NCBI GenBank assembly: GCA_964578835.1
Contig: CAZOEL010000004.1
Location: 1 to 64,000, forward strand
Direction: 5' to 3'
DNA length: 64,000 bases
DNA from: CAZOEL01 sp964578835
GTDB taxonomy: Bacteria; Desulfobacterota; Syntrophobacteria; Syntrophobacterales; Syntrophobacteraceae
Shown here: one piece after another, positions 60,073 through 64,000 of the stretch
Layout of the letters: each line of letters starts with the position of its first letter
Numbering within the stretch: the first letter of the stretch is position 1
Notes under the pieces: generated by a model
Databases searched by the model: none
What the model was told of the DNA's origin: nothing
What the model saw: the letters and a program-made list of their open reading frames with translations, nothing else
Translations under genes and position numbers: made by a program

Positions 60073-61656
60073 ATGCCGACTGAACGGGTAGAAATCCAGA
60101 GAGACGGACAGATGCAGATGAACGAGCCCGGCTCTCATGGATTCACAGGCACAATCAACCTTGGTCTATCTGAGCTTATTCAGATGATTTGCCTTTCGCG
60201 GGCCGATTTGGTCATTCGAGTCAAGTCGGCCAATGAAAGAGGCGAGATCTATATCAAGTCCGGTCAGATACACCACGCTCACACCAAAGGCCATCAGGGA
60301 GAACCGGCATTTTTCGAAATCCTTCAATGGCCCGAAGGCCGGTTCGAAATGTCGCCTTTTCTCGAAAGCGTGAATGGGTCGCTGGAAAAACCTTGGGAAC
60401 ATCTCCTACTGGAGGCAATGAGACGGCAAGATGAGGTGCGGGTAGACCCTATTACCAAGTCCGACGACAATTATAATCATCGAGAAGAGGAAACCTTTTA
60501 TGCGTCCATGTCTGAAGAGATGCGCGATGAGATCGATATTATATTAAGCGAGATCGAATTGATCGGCCCCTCCGACCCGGAGCCTCAGGCGAAGGAAAAA
60601 GAGGTTCCACAAGAGCATGCAATCAAAGTCCTCATTGTGGAGGACTCCGCCTTCTTTGCTCGCCAGATGAAGGGAATGCTCGAAGAAGACCCGGAGATCC
60701 AAGTCGTCGCCATAGCTCAGAACGGCAAAGAAGCACTGGATTTATTATCCTCCAATTCGAAGATCGATCTTATAACGCTCGATGTTCAAATGCCGGTCAT
60801 GCAAGGAGATACGGCGCTCAAGCATATCATGATCCGCCATCCCATACCGGTGGTGATGACGAGCAGTTTTCAAGCCGGATCCCTTCATGAGATTTTCGAA
60901 TTTCTTCAAGCCGGCGCCGTCGATTTTGTTTCCAAACCGGCTGTTGGCGAGGATATAGCGGCTTACGCCCAGGAGTTTCGCAAAAAGGTCAAAAGTGCGG
61001 CCACAGCCAAGGTTTCTCACTTCAGGCGATGTCGAAAGCCAAAGAGCGCGCCATTTCCTGCGGCAAAGAGCCCGCAGCGGGCATCAAACAGCATGCTTGT
61101 GCTGGTGGGAGCCGAAGGGGCGTACATGGACTGGTTTCGGCTTCCTCTCGCGCGCCTGTGCGCGGAGGGGCTCCTCGTCGGCTTTCAGAAACTGCCGTCG
61201 AATTACCTGGAAGAATTCTGTAAACTGATTGCAGCATGGACCGGCGCAAGAACAGAGGTTCTTGAAAAGTGCGAAGCATGCATTCCGGGAAGCTTCTTCC
61301 TTGGAAACGGCGATGGTAAGCCGCAGATAGTCCTGGATGCTCAAACCATGACATTAGGCCTCAAACCGGAAACGGCCAGTCCGTCTGGATCGCCCGCGAT
61401 GGTTGAAGGATGGCTTCGAGAGCTTATAAGCAAAGCCCGGGAACGCATATCGATCTGCTTTCTCTCGGGCGCCCCATTTCTGTCTCAAGATCTCATAGAA
61501 TTCTTCTCGGAATCCGGAGCCAAGCTGATTCTTCCTCCACGGGAATCAGTGCTGTGCCCTGGAATCATCGATCAGATTCACATATTCTCACAACTATATC
61601 CGTTGCGGATAACCACCGCAATGCCTGAAAACCTGCTGGAGGCTTGGTTGAAATAA
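60073..61656 (+). CDS. PATAN-receiver-CheB fusion with inactive methylesterase domain (CheB-like 2)
   Basis: The 527-residue protein has a PATAN/DUF4388 domain (about 15-135: FTGTINLGLSELIQMICLSRA, GEIYIKSGQIHHA), an acidic linker, an intact receiver (about 182-300: VLIVEDSAFFARQ, LITLDVQMPVMQG, FVSKPAVGED) and a much-altered CheB-like end (about 340-527). The GASTGG Ser is Glu348 (VGAEGAY), the QHMP His is Lys (FQKLP), and the Asp loop is missing. It is therefore not a working methylesterase. The Ser-to-Glu change is the same as in CheB-like 1, pointing to shared descent or a selected role. ATG 60073 is one codon after a GTG. Its TAA overlaps the next ATG by one base. Confidence 0.83.
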   Translation: MPTERVEIQRDGQMQMNEPGSHGFTGTINLGLSELIQMICLSRADLVIRVKSANERGEIYIKSGQIHHAHTKGHQGEPAFFEILQWPEGRFEMSPFLESVNGSLEKPWEHLLLEAMRRQDEVRVDPITKSDDNYNHREEETFYASMSEEMRDEIDIILSEIELIGPSDPEPQAKEKEVPQEHAIKVLIVEDSAFFARQMKGMLEEDPEIQVVAIAQNGKEALDLLSSNSKIDLITLDVQMPVMQGDTALKHIMIRHPIPVVMTSSFQAGSLHEIFEFLQAGAVDFVSKPAVGEDIAAYAQEFRKKVKSAATAKVSHFRRCRKPKSAPFPAAKSPQRASNSMLVLVGAEGAYMDWFRLPLARLCAEGLLVGFQKLPSNYLEEFCKLIAAWTGARTEVLEKCEACIPGSFFLGNGDGKPQIVLDAQTMTLGLKPETASPSGSPAMVEGWLRELISKARERISICFLSGAPFLSQDLIEFFSESGAKLILPPRESVLCPGIIDQIHIFSQLYPLRITTAMPENLLEAWLK

Positions 61657-62711
61657 TGTCCCACAAACATGAAGAAGCAGATCTTCCGCCTATCAGAGCC
61701 CTGATCGTCGATGATGCGCCGCTGATGCGCAAAGTGATCAGGCAGATATTGACCGATGGAAACGGCATTGAAGTCGCCGGCGCAGCAAGCCATGGACAGG
61801 AGTGCCTCGCCAGGATCCCCGAGATCAAGCCGGATGTCATAACCCTCGATATAGACATGCCGGTCATGAACGGCATCACCGCCGTCAAGAATATCATGGT
61901 CCGTCACCAGATCCCCATCGTTATCATTAGCTCACTCGTTCAGGATGGCTACTTCGCTTTTGAGGCGCTACGACTCGGAGTTATGGATTTTATTCCGAAA
62001 CCTTCGAAGCTCCTCGGGGGGAGTTGGACCGATGAGGAGGAACTCATTCGAATGCGGGTTCGCGCCGCTTCAGGCATGCAGGTCCAGCGGATGAAACGCG
62101 TGAAGCGCACAAAAAGCGGCGTCAGGAATGACTCGGATCTTGCAGGGATGGTCCCGCCCTATGTTATTGCAATAGGAACGACGCTCGCCGGTCCCAATAC
62201 CGTGATGCACATAGTAACAAAGCTCTCCGGTCAATTTCCCGGAGCCATCATAGCTCTTCAGGAGATTCATCCAAGGGTGCTTAGTCCATTTTGTTCCTAT
62301 TTCAACGAGATAAGCCCCATAGAGGTCATTCCCCTCGAGGATTCCGCACCTCTTCTACCCAATAAGATCTACATGGGCACCACTTTTAACGGCGCAGTCG
62401 TAGAAGAGTCGCCGAACGCCCCCTATGGATTGGAGGTGCGTGTCACCAATCCGGTCAATCATCCAATCGATCAACTATTCGAGAGTACCGCCCATCATCT
62501 CGGAGAAAAAGCTTGTGGCGTGCTTTTGACGGGAATAGGCATGGATGGCGCTGCGGGCATGCGGAAGATCAAGGAACAGGGAGGAATTACCATTGCCCAG
62601 GAACAAGACTGCTGCGTTTATCCCAACCTTGTCGAGCACGCCCTTCGGGAACGCGTCGTCAGCTCCGTCATGTCTAATATGGAAATAGCACAGTGGATAA
62701 ACTCCCTGTAA
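61656..62711 (+). CDS. CheB-like protein with receiver and altered methylesterase domain (CheB-like 3)
   Basis: The 351-residue protein has the standard CheB length and order: receiver (about 14-130: ALIVDDAPLMRKV, VITLDIDMPVMNG, FIPKPSKLLGG) and CheB_methylest domain (about 165-350). The Ser motif GASTGG reads GTTLAGP (Ser to Thr176) and the QHMP His is Glu (LQEIHPR); the Asp loop GIGMDGAAGM is preserved. Loss of two of three catalytic residues argues against esterase or deamidase activity, though Thr could weakly replace Ser. ATG 61656 overlaps the previous stop (TAATG). It ends the + strand chemosensory run. Confidence 0.85.
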   Translation: MSHKHEEADLPPIRALIVDDAPLMRKVIRQILTDGNGIEVAGAASHGQECLARIPEIKPDVITLDIDMPVMNGITAVKNIMVRHQIPIVIISSLVQDGYFAFEALRLGVMDFIPKPSKLLGGSWTDEEELIRMRVRAASGMQVQRMKRVKRTKSGVRNDSDLAGMVPPYVIAIGTTLAGPNTVMHIVTKLSGQFPGAIIALQEIHPRVLSPFCSYFNEISPIEVIPLEDSAPLLPNKIYMGTTFNGAVVEESPNAPYGLEVRVTNPVNHPIDQLFESTAHHLGEKACGVLLTGIGMDGAAGMRKIKEQGGITIAQEQDCCVYPNLVEHALRERVVSSVMSNMEIAQWINSL

Positions 62712-62743
62712 AGTTAGATGAACCCATAGACCGGATGCTGCTT

Positions 62744-63136
62744 CTAGCTTCCAAAAACCTCTGTTATTTGCTCGATGGCTTTGATTGACCCCAAGCGGAT
62801 CTGTCCCAAAGCGACAAGGTTTCCAAAAATGACGACGAGGAGGAAATCTTCGTTTATTCTCGACAAGTGCATATTACGATCAGAGCCTTTATGAAAGAGA
62901 AGAGTAAAATCCTCTTCGCCTATCATTTTTGCTATTCTCTCCGTCGCCCCGAAATTTGCCGCTGAAAGAGCGGCAAGGGGCATTATGTCTTCAATGGGAA
63001 GATTACCCTCCCCGGCAATGAGATTTCCTGAAAAGTCGACAATGAAGGCATGCTCTACGCCATGGCTCAAGAATTCATCTGAGAGAATCTCATTCAGCCT
63101 GTTTTTTCTTTGGACGGTCAAGACGAGATTATTCAT
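62744..63136 (-). CDS. Roadblock/LC7-domain protein
   Basis: The 130-residue protein fits the Roadblock/LC7 fold: HAFIVDFSGNLIAGEGNLP, LAALSAANFGATERIAKMI, DFTLLFHKGSDRNMHLSRI and LLVVIFGNLVALGQIRL. Bacterial members such as MglB act on Ras-like GTPases in polarity and pilus or gliding control. No MglA-like GTPase gene is adjacent. Start 63136 follows GAGGGGCT. It converges on CheB-like 3 with a 32-nt gap. The placement hints that it helps link the chemosensory output to a polarity or surface-motility device. Confidence 0.8.
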   Translation of the reverse strand: MNNLVLTVQRKNRLNEILSDEFLSHGVEHAFIVDFSGNLIAGEGNLPIEDIMPLAALSAANFGATERIAKMIGEEDFTLLFHKGSDRNMHLSRINEDFLLVVIFGNLVALGQIRLGSIKAIEQITEVFGS

Positions 63137-63248
63137 AGCCCCTCTATCGGCTGCTAAACAGCTCGATTCCTATTATTATCATTCGCCTGAGAAACCCACC
63201 ATTACGCCAAAAGAGCCCGCCAAGATCGATCGGACATTTCGTCGGCCA

Positions 63249-63749
63249 TCACATGAGATAATCTTGAAGCCGTTGGTAACTGTTCCCTTCAGCTTCCTTG
63301 AAGGTAGCCCCTACATGAATTTCGTTTCCCAAATCGGACATTCTTCGCGCCTCACACAGAAAAGAAAGCGGCTCCTCAGCTTTGGGCAATTGGAAGGAAA
63401 GCTGAAAGGAAGGCAGTTCGCCAAGAGACGCAACCTTGATCTCAGATCCCTTGGGGTAAGTCACCAGAACGCCGCTCAAGGACAAATCCAGGATAACTCC
63501 GGGGAACGAGCCGGTATGCGAATTGCCTCCCAGTGAAGCCATGCCTGGAAGAGTGATCTTGAGGCGCTCGTGCTTTCGGCGCTCCTCCGGACAGCCGGAA
63601 CCGATTTGGAATCCTTCCTTCTCGAGATGATCTATTATGATCTTGTCCAGCAGGGAAGCAACGCTACGGCGATCCTTCTGAGCAGCCTTCTTCAACGCTT
63701 CTCGAACTTCGCTATTCATCCGAATGGTGTAGACGATATCCTTCTTCAT
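63249..63749 (-). CDS. PilZ-domain protein with N-terminal ribbon-helix-helix-like segment
   Basis: The 166-residue protein begins with a ribbon-helix-helix-like segment (residues 1-45: DIVYTIRMNSEVREALKKAAQ, DRRSVASLLDKIIIDHL) followed by a PilZ-type domain (about 55-160) with RRKHERLKITLPG (the RxxxR c-di-GMP site is ERRKHER) and VILDLSLSGVLV (the D/NxSxxG motif). It probably binds cyclic di-GMP and may use the N-terminus to bind DNA or to pair. Start 63749 has GGAGGAGGAGTTACG; the longer frame lacks a site. It could join second-messenger control to the adjacent chemosensory genes. Confidence 0.8.
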   Translation of the reverse strand: MKKDIVYTIRMNSEVREALKKAAQKDRRSVASLLDKIIIDHLEKEGFQIGSGCPEERRKHERLKITLPGMASLGGNSHTGSFPGVILDLSLSGVLVTYPKGSEIKVASLGELPSFQLSFQLPKAEEPLSFLCEARRMSDLGNEIHVGATFKEAEGNSYQRLQDYLM

Positions 63750-64000
63750 CGTAACTCCTCCTCCAGAAATGAAAAAGTTCAGTTGCTGCGCCAAAAGGGC
63801 CCGGCTGTCTCATTCATTTTGGGTCCGCGGCTTAAGTCCCTGTCTTTCGGCAGGTTAGGCTTCATCAAGGCTATTGGCGGCATCCTTATAAGACTTTTTC
63901 TTTGTAGAGATCATGGAATCACATATGTAATACCTTGTCAAGGAGTAAATAGCCTACCCAGTAGCCAACATTTTACACCTTTTCGCGAAAAATGACTGTC
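63750..64000. other. Leader region of the PilZ gene to the window edge
   Basis: No credible gene is seen. On the minus strand a TTGACA (about 63940) lies in an AT-rich stretch and could be a -35, but no good -10 follows at normal spacing. A + strand open frame here is antisense to the PilZ gene and unsupported. Confidence 0.35.

Noticed and set aside
1..64000. CRISPR arrays, tRNA genes, insertion sequences or prophage
   Set aside because: No regularly spaced repeats, cloverleaf-type sequences, transposases, integrases or phage structural genes were recognised on either strand.

Overview
The window looks like chromosomal DNA from a strictly anaerobic, aromatic-degrading member of the former Deltaproteobacteria (Desulfobacterota). 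A syntrophic Syntrophorhabdus-like organism fits best. This is inferred from gene content: the BamA ring hydrolase, an ATP-dependent phenylphosphate synthase, a UbiD-type carboxylase, a benzoate-CoA ligase, a glutaryl-CoA dehydrogenase of the non-decarboxylating sequence type, and sigma-54 activators. No species is claimed. No tRNA, CRISPR array, transposase or phage gene was seen.

Region 1 (1-7.4 kb, + strand) holds lower benzoyl-CoA pathway genes: bamA, a thiolase with a DUF35 zinc-ribbon partner, an amidohydrolase, a glutaryl-CoA dehydrogenase and a second thiolase. Together they would take the ring-opened C7 acyl-CoA to acetyl-CoA. Region 2 (7.5-15.4 kb) has a histidine kinase and sigma-54 response regulator pair, then a well-spaced -24/-12 promoter and benzoate-CoA ligase, a SLC13-type transporter and an IclR regulator. 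Region 3 (15.5-28.2 kb) is a phenol module. A LysR gene with a likely operator in the divergent gap faces ppsA, ppsB, a UbiD carboxylase, an AMP-forming ligase, a Tm-1-like protein, a CBS protein (PpsC-like), a UbiX prenyltransferase, a MetA-type outer-membrane channel and a small LpdD-like protein. The predicted route is phenol to phenylphosphate to 4-hydroxybenzoate to 4-hydroxybenzoyl-CoA; ring reduction must be encoded elsewhere.

Region 4 (28.2-41.1 kb) is mixed: HD and HAD hydrolases, a Kef-type antiporter, a large hybrid kinase flanked by receiver-domain debris, inositol-phosphate synthase with a sugar isomerase, and an orphan NtrC-type regulator. Region 5 (41.2-48.4 kb) is housekeeping: queDECF, cysS, ispF, ispD, the RNase P RNA, an acyltransferase-like gene and shikimate kinase.

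Region 6 (48.7-63.7 kb) is the most unusual part. A nitrate/sulfonate/taurine-like ABC transporter runs with almost no gaps into a chemosensory cluster: CheB-like 1, CheW, MCP, CheY, CheA, CheB-like 2, CheB-like 3. A Roadblock/LC7 gene and a PilZ gene follow on the other strand. All three CheB-like proteins lack the catalytic Ser and His of the methylesterase, two of them carry an N-terminal PATAN/DUF4388 module, and no CheR is present. This suggests a chemosensory pathway in which CheB domains are reused as non-enzymatic outputs.

Starts were moved from the longest open frame where a ribosome-binding site or family length supported it. Domain limits are estimates by eye.
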